64,000 nt of DNA from the NCBI GenBank assembly GCA_947176895.1, contig CAMWSK010000012.1, positions 1-64,000 on the forward strand, written 5' to 3'. The notes under the pieces were generated by a model that saw only the letters and a list, made by a program, of their open reading frames with translations, was not told where the DNA came from and ran no database searches. Below are positions 7,907 to 16,344 of the stretch, piece by piece; positions within the stretch are counted from its first letter, which is position 1; each line of letters begins with the position of its first letter. The position numbers and the translations under genes were made by a program. Origin of the DNA: an uncultured Prevotellaceae bacterium (lineage in GTDB: Bacteria > Bacteroidota > Bacteroidia > Bacteroidales > Bacteroidaceae).

Positions 7907-10096
7907 TTATCTGACGAACAGCAGCTCGCGGTATTTGGGCAGGGGCCACATGCGGTTGTCCACAATCAGTTCCAGCTTGTCGATGTGATACCTGATTTGT
8001 TCCAGCATGGGGGCGATGGTGTCGTGATAGGCCACGGCCTTTTCCCGTTCGTCGGCGATGCGGTTGGCCACCTTGCGTGCCTCCACCATGGCCTCGACGT
8101 GTTCGGTGATGTAGAGCGTGTGCTCGGCAATCTCCTCGATGAGCCTCTTGTTCTCGGCAGAGAGCTTGTCGGCCTTCTCCAGGGTGTAGATGTCCATCAT
8201 CTTGTGCACGTTGTCGATCAGCCTGCTCTGGTATTCGGTGGCCACGGGGATGATGTGGTTCATGGCCAGGTCGCCCAGCACGCGTGCCTCGATCTGTATC
8301 TTCTTGGTGTACATTTCCCACTTCACCTCGTTACGCGCCTTGAGTTCTTTTTCCGTCATGACACCGGTGGCCTCGAACATGGCCACGCTTTCGGGGCGCA
8401 GGTAGCTGTCGAAGATGACGGGGCAGCTTGTCTCGCAATCCAGTCCGCGGCGGGCGGCCTCCTGCTTCCACTCTTCGGAATAGCCGTTGCCGTCGAAGCA
8501 GACGGGGGCACATTCCTTGATGTAGCCGCGGATGACTTTCAATATGGCCTGCATCTCGGATTCGCCGGTGGCAATGAGCGCGTCGACTTCACTCTTGAAC
8601 TTGTTCAGCTGGTCGGCCACGGCCGTGTTCAGCGCAATCATGGCGCTGGCGCAGTTGGCTGCCGAACCCACGGCACGGAACTCGAAGCGGTTGCCCGTGA
8701 AGGCGAAGGGCGAGGTGCGGTTGCGGTCGGTGTTGTCGATCATCAGTTCGGGAATCTGCGGGATGTCCAGTTTCATGCCCTGCTTGCCGGAGAGGGAGAT
8801 GTCTTCCGTGGACTCGCACTCGGCTATCTGGGCCAAAACTTGGGACAGCTGTGAGCCAAGGAAAGAGGAGATGATGGCGGGAGGAGCCTCGTTGGCGCCA
8901 AGGCGATGGGCATTGTCGGCACTCATGATAGAGGCCTTGATGAGCCCGTTGTGGTGATAGACGGCCATGAGGGTGTTGACCACGAAGGTGATGAAGCGCA
9001 GGTTCTCTGCAGTGGTCTTCCCGGGAGACATCAGCAATACGCCGGTGTCGGTGCCGAGCGACCAGTTGTTGTGCTTGCCCGAACCGTTCACCCCCTTGAA
9101 AGGCTTTTCGTGGAGCAGGACCCTGAACCCGTGGTTGCGGGCCACGTTGCGCATGAGAGACATGATGAGCATGTTGTGGTCCACGGCCAGGTTGCATTCC
9201 TCGAACACCGGAGCCAGCTCGAACTGGTTGGGTGCGACCTCGTTGTGACGGGTTTTCACGGGGATGCCAAGTTGCAAAGCCTGTATCTCCAGGTCCTTCA
9301 TGAAGGCAACCACGCGCTGGGGAATGGCACCGAAGTAGTGGTCGTCAAGTTGCTGGTTTTTGGAAGCCTCGTGCCCCATCAGGGTACGCCCCGTCATCAG
9401 CAGGTCGGGGCGTGCGCCGTATAGCTCCTCGTCCACAAGGAAATACTCCTGTTCCCATCCCAGATAGGCCGCCACCTTCTTCACTTCGGGGTCGAAATAA
9501 TGGCAGACCTTTGTGGCGGCCTTGTTCACGGCGCTGAGGGCACGCAACAGGGGAGCCTTGTAGTCCAGGGCCTCGCCGGTGTAGGCGATGAAGATGGTGG
9601 GAATGCAAAGGGTGTCGTCTACCACAAAGACCGGAGACGAGGGGTCCCATGCCGAATAGCCTCGTGCCTCGAACGTGTTGCGGATGCCTCCGTTGGGGAA
9701 GGACGAGGCGTCGGGTTCCTGCTGCACCAGCAGCTTGCCCGAGAACTCCTCGATCATGCCCCCCTTGCCGTTGGGCTCCATGAAGGAGTCGTGCTTTTCG
9801 GCCGTTCCCTCGGTGAGGGGCTGGAACCAGTGGGTGTAGTGTGTCACTCCCAGTTCCGTTGCCCATTGGCGCATGCCTTCTGCCACCTTGTCTGCCACCT
9901 TGCGGTCGAGCGGAGCACCGTTGTCTATGGCATTGACGAGGGACTTGTAGGTTGCGATGTCCAGGTAATGGAACATCTTCTCGCGACCGAAGACGTACTT
10001 GCCGAAGTATTCCTCCGGACGACACTTGGGAATCTCCACTGTGGCGGCCTTCTTCCTAAAGGCATTCTCTACCACGTTAAATCGTAGTTCTGGCAT
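7907..10096 (-). CDS. glnN: Type III glutamine synthetase (GSIII)
   Basis: The 729-residue ATP-dependent ligase makes glutamine from glutamate and ammonia. Its length is that of Bacteroides-type GSIII, not GSI or GSII. The family-specific N-terminal domain (VFGREKMFHYL ... HYTHWFQPLTEG) precedes the catalytic domain with GSGKHNNWS, NEAPPAIISSFLG and NRTSPFAFTGNRFEFRA. The long C-terminal helical region is also typical. It lies 129 bp after the degenerate dapL paralogue. No TAnnTTTG motif is visible in that gap, so readthrough from the paralogue's promoter is likely. Confidence 0.95.
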   Translation of the reverse strand: MPELRFNVVENAFRKKAATVEIPKCRPEEYFGKYVFGREKMFHYLDIATYKSLVNAIDNGAPLDRKVADKVAEGMRQWATELGVTHYTHWFQPLTEGTAEKHDSFMEPNGKGGMIEEFSGKLLVQQEPDASSFPNGGIRNTFEARGYSAWDPSSPVFVVDDTLCIPTIFIAYTGEALDYKAPLLRALSAVNKAATKVCHYFDPEVKKVAAYLGWEQEYFLVDEELYGARPDLLMTGRTLMGHEASKNQQLDDHYFGAIPQRVVAFMKDLEIQALQLGIPVKTRHNEVAPNQFELAPVFEECNLAVDHNMLIMSLMRNVARNHGFRVLLHEKPFKGVNGSGKHNNWSLGTDTGVLLMSPGKTTAENLRFITFVVNTLMAVYHHNGLIKASIMSADNAHRLGANEAPPAIISSFLGSQLSQVLAQIAECESTEDISLSGKQGMKLDIPQIPELMIDNTDRNRTSPFAFTGNRFEFRAVGSAANCASAMIALNTAVADQLNKFKSEVDALIATGESEMQAILKVIRGYIKECAPVCFDGNGYSEEWKQEAARRGLDCETSCPVIFDSYLRPESVAMFEATGVMTEKELKARNEVKWEMYTKKIQIEARVLGDLAMNHIIPVATEYQSRLIDNVHKMMDIYTLEKADKLSAENKRLIEEIAEHTLYITEHVEAMVEARKVANRIADEREKAVAYHDTIAPMLEQIRYHIDKLELIVDNRMWPLPKYRELLFVR

Positions 10097-10142
10097 ACGT
10101 TTTTTTATATTGAAGAGTTTAAATTGATAATACTATCCCTAA

Positions 10143-10166
10143 GCCCTGTCTTGTGAAGAATAGGGC
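10143..10166. terminator. Small hairpin between the dapL paralogue and glnN
   Basis: GCCCT (10143-10147) pairs with AGGGC (10162-10166), and an inner TCTT pairs with AAGA. It is a short stem in the glnN leader without a strong T-run, so it may be an attenuator or processing site, or nothing. Confidence 0.25.
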
Positions 10167-10225
10167 CGTTCCGTTTTATACCGTTAAGTTTTAATATGTT
10201 GTGCTGTTCTAAACCTTCTCTGTCG

Positions 10226-11455
10226 TTATTTGAGGCAATCTTTTAATCGTGTGATGGCGTTTTCGCAATTTTCCCGGTTGGCGAGGGCTTTCAGCCTGAC
10301 AAATCCTTCGCCTCCCGGCCCAAAGACGGAACCCGGCGTACAGATGACGTTGGCGCAGTAAAGAAGCATCTCGAAGAACTCCCATGAGGATGTGTTTGGG
10401 GGAATTTTCATCCAAAGGTAGGGAACGTGTTCTCCACCATAGACCTTCACGCCCAGGTTGGCCAGGTCCCGGCGCATCAGCCTTGCGTTCTCCATATGGT
10501 ATTCGCGTGCCTGCCTAAGCTGTTCCTTTCCCGCTTCCGAATATGTGGCTGCCGCCGCACACTGGGTGACGTAGGAAACACCCCCGAACCGGATGTTCTG
10601 CCTGCGGCTCCAAAGGGCATTCATCTGCACTCTTCTTCCGTCAAGCGTTTGTATTGTAAGTTCCTTGGGGATGACGGTGTAGCCGCATCTCAAGTCCGAG
10701 AACCCTGCCGTACGTGAGAAGCAGCGCAACTCAATGGCCACCTTTTTCGCTCCTCTGATTTCGTAGATGGAATGCGGAATGTCGGGTGACTGGATGTATG
10801 CCTCGTAGGATGCGTCAAAAAGAATGAGCGTGTTGTTCTTCAGCGCGTAGTCCACCCACTTTTTCAACTGCCCCTTGCTGTATGCGGCACCGCAAGGATT
10901 GTTGGGCGAGCACAGGTACACAATATCTATAGGATATTCCGGAGGCATGGGCGTGAAACCGTTGGCCTCGTTGCAGCTCATGTAGCAGACATTGCTCCAT
11001 CTACCCCCCTCGAAGATGCCTGCCCTGCCGGAGATGACGTTGTTCTCGATGTAAATGGGATAAATAGGGTCCATCACCCCGATGGTATTGTCGCCCCGGA
11101 GCACATCACCGATGTTTCCTATTTCACTCTTTACGCCATTACTTATGAAGATTTCGTTTGGAATGAGGTGGATGCCGCGTGGATTGAAGTCGTTTTTGAT
11201 GATGACATCCCGTAGAAATTCGTATCCTTGTTCAGATTCGTTCCTGCTGAAAGTGGAATGATTGGACATGTCGGCTACGGCCCTATGCATCGCTTCCACA
11301 ACAGACGGAGGAAGGGATGTGTCCGTATCATGGATACCCATGTCGGTGAGTCTGATGTTTGGGCGCATAATCTTGAATGCGTTAATCTTCTTTACCACGT
11401 CTGAGAACAGGTTCTCTGTGGGCAAATCCAGAAAATACTCATTCAACAGTGCCAT
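10226..11455 (-). CDS. DapL paralogue lacking the PLP lysine (probable pseudoenzyme)
   Basis: The 409-residue protein aligns without gaps to the canonical DapL at 3932-5158 over at least the first 260 residues. It keeps PNNP (184-187), D214 and Y217, but the Schiff-base lysine is replaced by arginine (R248, codon CGT at 10712-10714; CFSRTAGF against SFSKTAGF). The substrate loop also changed (IHDTDTSLP against IGDVTRPLP) and D106 became Asn. The frame is intact and the rest well kept, so it is not a decaying gene. It heads the leftward unit before glnN. It is unlikely to transaminate; a binding, regulatory or partner-subunit role is inference. Confidence 0.85.
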   Translation of the reverse strand: MALLNEYFLDLPTENLFSDVVKKINAFKIMRPNIRLTDMGIHDTDTSLPPSVVEAMHRAVADMSNHSTFSRNESEQGYEFLRDVIIKNDFNPRGIHLIPNEIFISNGVKSEIGNIGDVLRGDNTIGVMDPIYPIYIENNVISGRAGIFEGGRWSNVCYMSCNEANGFTPMPPEYPIDIVYLCSPNNPCGAAYSKGQLKKWVDYALKNNTLILFDASYEAYIQSPDIPHSIYEIRGAKKVAIELRCFSRTAGFSDLRCGYTVIPKELTIQTLDGRRVQMNALWSRRQNIRFGGVSYVTQCAAAATYSEAGKEQLRQAREYHMENARLMRRDLANLGVKVYGGEHVPYLWMKIPPNTSSWEFFEMLLYCANVICTPGSVFGPGGEGFVRLKALANRENCENAITRLKDCLK

Positions 11456-11790
11456 ACATGATACGTATTTTAATCATTTTGTGTTGCAAAGGTAAGGAAA
11501 ATATTAAGATTCTTTTGAAAGTAAAAAGAGCGAAACGCAAGAAAAAAGAAAGTGCATTTTTAAATACGCAAACAAAACGCTATTTTTTATTCAGATTGAA
11601 ACCTAATAACGCCCAAATACTTTCAAATTAAAAGTGTCATGAATTTGCTTTGTTCAAATTGCGTTATCAGAAGAAACGGAATAGCATTTAAGATGTACCT
11701 TTGTTGCGTGCTTACTGACAATGCTGTTGGTGCGCACATTATAATATTATAGGTTAAACATAGAACAAAATACGCATAAGGAGACAAGCC
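11456..11790. promoter_or_regulatory. Divergent control region between the dapL paralogue and purF-like
   Basis: This 335-bp AT-rich gap carries CAAAGGTA at 11487-11494 (minus-strand -7, TACCTTTG, about 32 nt before the dapL paralogue) and TACCTTTG at 11696-11703 (plus strand, 87 nt before purF). The purF start has an AAGGAG Shine-Dalgarno-like site, unusual for this phylum. As the only divergent point of the nitrogen block, it is a natural place for a shared regulator. No gene is visible inside. Confidence 0.6.
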
Positions 11791-13665
11791 ATGGAGCAAC
11801 TGAAGCACGAATGTGGTGTGACGATAGTCAGATTGTTGAAACCGCTGGAGCACTACCGACAAAAGTATGGTACGTGGATGTGGGGACTCAACAAGCTTTA
11901 TCTCCTCATGGAGAAGCAACACAATCGGGGGCAGGAGGGAGCCGGACTTGCTTGTGTGAAGCTGAACGCCATGGTCGGCGAGGAATATATGTTTCGCGAA
12001 AGGGCTGTGGGAACGGGAGCCATCTCGGAAATTTTTGAATCGGTACACAAGCACTACGCCGGATTGACACCGGAGCAGCTTGGTGATGCGCGGCTGGCCG
12101 AACGGGAACTCCCTTTTGCTGGCGAGCTTTACATGGGGCACCTGCGGTATTCCACCACCGGCCGCAAGGGCTTGGACTATGTGCATCCTTTCCTGCGCCG
12201 CAACAATTACCGGGCCAAGAACCTGGCTTTGTGCGGAAACTTCAACCTGACCAATGTGGACGAAGTCTTTTCCAACATCACGGCCGCGGGTCAGCATCCC
12301 CGTAAGTATGCCGACACCTATATTATGTTGGAGCAAGTGGGCCACCGTTTGGATCGCGAGGTGGAACGTCTGTATGAAATCTGTAAAGGGGAAGGCCTGC
12401 AGGGTGTGGACCTCACACTTGCCATCGAACAGCGCTTGGATCTGCAGAACGTGCTGCGTACGTCGTCTCCCGAGTGGGAAGGAGGCTATGTCATCTGCGG
12501 TATTACAGGAAGCGGAGACTCCTTTGCCGTGCGCGACCCATGGGGTATCCGCACGGCATTTTGGTATATGGACGACGAAGTTATGGTGCTTGCGTCGGAG
12601 CGTCCCGTGATACAGACGGCATTGAACGTCCCCGCCGAGGAGATACACGAATTGCAGCCCGGGCAGGCCCTCATTCAAAACCGGGCCGGAGACATGCGGC
12701 TGGTGCAAATCAACGCTACGCAAAGGGTGAGTCCCTGCTCCTTTGAACGGATTTATTTCTCGCGAGGGAGTGACATGGACATCTATCGTGAGCGCAAAGC
12801 CTTGGGACGCAATCTTATCCCTTCTATCCTCCGGGCTGTGGACCATGATATAGAGAACACGGTCTTTTCGTTTATTCCCAACACGGCCGAGGTTGCTTTC
12901 TTCGGTATGCTGGAGGGTCTGGACAAACATCTCAACCAATTGAAGGTGCAAGAGATTGAAGCCCTTGGCCACACCCTCGACAGGCAGCGGCTTGAGCGCA
13001 TCCTGTCCATGCGCATCCGCAGCGAGAAGGTTGCCGTCAAGGATATTAAGTTGCGCACGTTCATTGCCGAGGGCAATAGCCGCAACGACCTTGCGGCCCA
13101 TGTCTACGACATCACCTATGGCAGTCTTCGCCCCTACGCCGACAACCTTGTCATCATAGACGACAGCATCGTTCGGGGCACCACGCTGCACCAGAGCATC
13201 ATCGGCATACTCGACCGTCTTCATCCCAAGAAGATAGTCATCGTATCCTCTTCTCCCCAGGTGCGCTATCCCGATTATTACGGTATTGACATGGCCAGCA
13301 TGCAACAACTCGTCGCTTTCCGGGCGGCCATAGCCCTGCTCAGGGAGCGTGGTATGGAAAGCGTTATTGATGCCACATACGACAAGTGCGTGGCACAGGA
13401 ACACCTGCCCAAAGAGCAGATGCGGAACTATGTGAAGGACATTTACAGCCCGTTTTCTGATGAGGAGATCTCCGCCAAGATTGTGGAGCTGCTCACCCCC
13501 GCCGGCATCCGTGCCAAGGTGGAGCTGGTCTATCAGACCCTCGACGGGCTTCATCAGGCTTGTCCCCGCCATACCGGCGACTGGTACTTCAGCGGCGACT
13601 ATCCCAATGCGGGCGGATTGAAACTATTGAACAAAGCATTTATCGATTATATAAAAAATGAATAA
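11791..13665 (+). CDS. purF: Amidophosphoribosyltransferase-like protein (long Bacteroidota type)
   Basis: At 624 residues it is longer than classical PurF (about 470-505). The N-terminal class II glutaminase domain has its probable nucleophile at Cys8 (MEQLKHECGV), so a seven-residue propeptide would have to be removed; NRGQEGAG and YSTTGRKG follow. The C-terminal phosphoribosyltransferase domain has the PRPP loop VIIDDSIVRGTT at about residue 453. The expected reaction is PRPP plus glutamine to phosphoribosylamine, the first purine step. It overlaps carA by 8 bp and heads purF-carA-pyrG-gltB. Many relatives of this long type coexist with a shorter PurF, so its exact role is less sure than the family. 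Confidence 0.85.
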   Translation: MEQLKHECGVTIVRLLKPLEHYRQKYGTWMWGLNKLYLLMEKQHNRGQEGAGLACVKLNAMVGEEYMFRERAVGTGAISEIFESVHKHYAGLTPEQLGDARLAERELPFAGELYMGHLRYSTTGRKGLDYVHPFLRRNNYRAKNLALCGNFNLTNVDEVFSNITAAGQHPRKYADTYIMLEQVGHRLDREVERLYEICKGEGLQGVDLTLAIEQRLDLQNVLRTSSPEWEGGYVICGITGSGDSFAVRDPWGIRTAFWYMDDEVMVLASERPVIQTALNVPAEEIHELQPGQALIQNRAGDMRLVQINATQRVSPCSFERIYFSRGSDMDIYRERKALGRNLIPSILRAVDHDIENTVFSFIPNTAEVAFFGMLEGLDKHLNQLKVQEIEALGHTLDRQRLERILSMRIRSEKVAVKDIKLRTFIAEGNSRNDLAAHVYDITYGSLRPYADNLVIIDDSIVRGTTLHQSIIGILDRLHPKKIVIVSSSPQVRYPDYYGIDMASMQQLVAFRAAIALLRERGMESVIDATYDKCVAQEHLPKEQMRNYVKDIYSPFSDEEISAKIVELLTPAGIRAKVELVYQTLDGLHQACPRHTGDWYFSGDYPNAGGLKLLNKAFIDYIKNE

Positions 13666-14707
13666 GGCAACATTGATTCTTGATGACGGTACACGTTTCC
13701 AAGGTTATTCTTTCGGGGCATCCCGGGGCACGGTCGGAGAGGTCGTGTTCAACACGGCCATGTCAGGCTATCCCGAAAGTCTTACCGATCCCTCGTATGC
13801 AGGCCAGCTGCTGGCGCTCACCTTTCCGCTTATAGGCAATTATGGCGTTCCCGCTCCCGAGTTCTGGGAAAGCGAACGCATACATGTCAAGGCACTCATC
13901 GTAAGCGATTACAGCCAGGCCTACAGCCATTGGAATGCCAAGGAGAGCCTGGCCCAATGGCTTCAGCGCGAACAGGTGCCGGCCATCACAGGCATAGACA
14001 CGCGGGCCCTCACCCGCTTGCTTCGCGAACACGGTGTGATGATGGGGCGCATAGAGATAGAAGGCGACACGACCCGGCCCGAACCTTTCCCCGACTATGG
14101 CGGCGAGAACTATGTGGCCAAGGTGAGTTGCACCGAACCTATCCGCTACAATGAGGGAGCGCCCAAGCGTGTCGTGTTGGTGGATTGCGGCGTGAAGGCC
14201 AATATCATCCGCTGCCTGCAGGCGCGTGGCGTGGAGGTCGTGCGTGTGCCTTGGGACTACGACTTCAACACGTTGGATTATGACGGCCTTTTCCTGTCCA
14301 ACGGACCCGGCAATCCCGACAATTGTCCCCGGACCGTGGATAACATCCGTAAGGCCATGCAGGCCGACAAACCCATCTTCGGCATCTGTATGGGCAACCA
14401 ACTTTTGGCCAAAGCCGGGGGAGCGAAGGTGTATAAACTCAAATATGGTCACCGCGGCCACAACCAGCCGGTGAGAATGGTGGGAACCAACCGCTGTTTC
14501 ATCACCAGTCAGAATCACGGTTATGCCGTGGACAGCACCACTTTATCCAAAGACTGGTTGCCATTTTTCGAGAACATGAACGACGGCTCCAACGAAGGCA
14601 TCCGCCACAACAGCAAGCCTTGGTTCTCTGTGCAGTTCCATCCCGAGGCTGCAGCCGGTCCTACCGATACGCAGTTCCTCTTTGATGATTTCATCCGTAT
14701 GTTATAA
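13658..14707 (+). CDS. carA: Carbamoyl-phosphate synthase small (glutaminase) subunit
   Basis: The 349-residue protein has the CarA N-terminal domain (DDGTRFQGYSFG) and a C-terminal class I glutaminase domain with the nucleophile in GICMGNQLL (about residue 244) and His/Glu in VQFHPEA (about 325-331). It delivers ammonia from glutamine to CarB for pyrimidine and arginine synthesis. CarA normally works with CarB, but carB is not next door or anywhere in this window; pyrG follows after 21 bp. Confidence 0.93.
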   Translation: MNKATLILDDGTRFQGYSFGASRGTVGEVVFNTAMSGYPESLTDPSYAGQLLALTFPLIGNYGVPAPEFWESERIHVKALIVSDYSQAYSHWNAKESLAQWLQREQVPAITGIDTRALTRLLREHGVMMGRIEIEGDTTRPEPFPDYGGENYVAKVSCTEPIRYNEGAPKRVVLVDCGVKANIIRCLQARGVEVVRVPWDYDFNTLDYDGLFLSNGPGNPDNCPRTVDNIRKAMQADKPIFGICMGNQLLAKAGGAKVYKLKYGHRGHNQPVRMVGTNRCFITSQNHGYAVDSTTLSKDWLPFFENMNDGSNEGIRHNSKPWFSVQFHPEAAAGPTDTQFLFDDFIRML

Positions 14708-14728
14708 AATAAAGATACACCACAAAAA

Positions 14729-16321
14729 ATGTCTCAACCGAAATATATCTTCGTTACCGGTGGCGTGGCCAGTTCCTTAGGCAAGGGCGTCATTGCTGCC
14801 TCCCTGGGCAGGTTGCTCCAGGCCCGTGGTTACAAAATCACCATACAGAAGTTCGACCCCTATGTCAATGTCGACCCCGGTACGCTTAATCCTTATGAGC
14901 ACGGCGAGTGCTACGTCACCGTCGATGGACGGGAAACCGACCTCGACCTCGGGCATTATGAACGTTTCACGGACATCCGTACCACGGGTGCCAGCAACGT
15001 CACCACGGGCCGCATATATCAGACGGTCATCGAAAAGGAACGTCGTGGCGACTATCTGGGACATACCGTGCAGGTGGTTCCCCATATCACCGATGAGATC
15101 AAACACCGCATGTTGCGGTTGGACGACACCTCGGAATATGATTTTGTGATAACGGAAATCGGTGGCACGGTGGGCGACATCGAGGGTTTGCCCTTCCTGG
15201 AGGCTGTGCGCCAGCTCAAGTGGGAGCTTAAGCAGGATGCCCTGCTTGTTCATCTTACTTTCGTGCCCTATATAGCCGCTGCCGGGGAGCTTAAGACCAA
15301 ACCTACACAGCATTCCGTGAAGGAACTGCAGGGGCTGGGACTGCAGCCCGATGTTCTTGTTCTGCGAGCCGACAGGGCTTTGGGACGTGGCCTTATGGAC
15401 AAGGTGGCCAGTTTCTGCAACGTGGAGAAAGAGTGCGTGGTGCAGAGTATCGACCTGCCCACCATATACGAGGTGCCCGTCAAGATGGCCGAGCAGAACC
15501 TTGATACCGTGATACTGGGCAAGTTCGGCATGAGTCCGCGCGGAACCGCCGACCTCGGGGCGTGGCAGAACTTCCTCGACCGCCGTCATCGTGCCACCGA
15601 GGAGGTGCACATAGCATTGGTGGGAAAGTACGATTTGCAGGATGCCTACAAGTCCATACTGGAATGCCTTTCCCAGGCCGCGACCTACAACGACCGCAAG
15701 GTTAGAACCACGTTTGTCCAAAGCGAGAACATTACACCCGAGAATGTAGACACGCTTCTCTCTGCGATGGACGGCGTGATTATCTGTCCCGGCTTTGGCG
15801 ACCGGGGCATCGAGGGTAAGATAACGGCAGCCCACTATTGCCGTACCCATGATGTGCCCACCTTGGGTATCTGCCTCGGTATGCAGATGATGGTGGTGGA
15901 GTTCGCACGCGATGTCCTGGGCTGGACCGATGCCCATTCGCGTGAGATGGCACCGGACACGGCACACGCCGTCATCGACCTGATGGAGGATCAGGTGGGC
16001 GTTGAATGCAAGGGCGGCACGATGCGTCTTGGCGCCTATCCCTGCACGCTTGCCCAAGGTTCGCGTGCCGAGGCCGCCTATGGCCGGACCTTGGTGGAGG
16101 AGCGTCACAGACACCGATATGAGTTTGCCGAAGCCTATCGCAGCCAATTTGAACAGGCCGGCATGTCCTGTACGGGCATCAATCCCGACAGCGGCTTGGT
16201 GGAGATTGTGGAGGTGCCCTCGTGCCGTTGGTATGTGGGTGTGCAGTTCCATCCCGAATATTCCGGCACCGTCCTTCACCCCAGCCCGCTCTTCGTGGCC
16301 TTTATCCGCAGTACCCTGTAA
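14729..16321 (+). CDS. pyrG: CTP synthase
   Basis: The 530-residue enzyme aminates UTP to CTP using glutamine and ATP. The N-terminal synthetase domain shows TGGVASSLGKG (about residues 10-20) and the metal/UTP-binding DPYVNVDPGTLNP. The C-terminal class I glutaminase domain has its Cys in GICLGMQMM (about residue 380) and the His/Glu pair in VQFHPEY. It is preceded by carA (21 bp) and followed by gltB (23 bp), all one direction, so cotranscription is very likely. Confidence 0.96.
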   Translation: MSQPKYIFVTGGVASSLGKGVIAASLGRLLQARGYKITIQKFDPYVNVDPGTLNPYEHGECYVTVDGRETDLDLGHYERFTDIRTTGASNVTTGRIYQTVIEKERRGDYLGHTVQVVPHITDEIKHRMLRLDDTSEYDFVITEIGGTVGDIEGLPFLEAVRQLKWELKQDALLVHLTFVPYIAAAGELKTKPTQHSVKELQGLGLQPDVLVLRADRALGRGLMDKVASFCNVEKECVVQSIDLPTIYEVPVKMAEQNLDTVILGKFGMSPRGTADLGAWQNFLDRRHRATEEVHIALVGKYDLQDAYKSILECLSQAATYNDRKVRTTFVQSENITPENVDTLLSAMDGVIICPGFGDRGIEGKITAAHYCRTHDVPTLGICLGMQMMVVEFARDVLGWTDAHSREMAPDTAHAVIDLMEDQVGVECKGGTMRLGAYPCTLAQGSRAEAAYGRTLVEERHRHRYEFAEAYRSQFEQAGMSCTGINPDSGLVEIVEVPSCRWYVGVQFHPEYSGTVLHPSPLFVAFIRSTL

Positions 16322-16344
16322 GTTTTTTCGAGAGGAACACAGAT

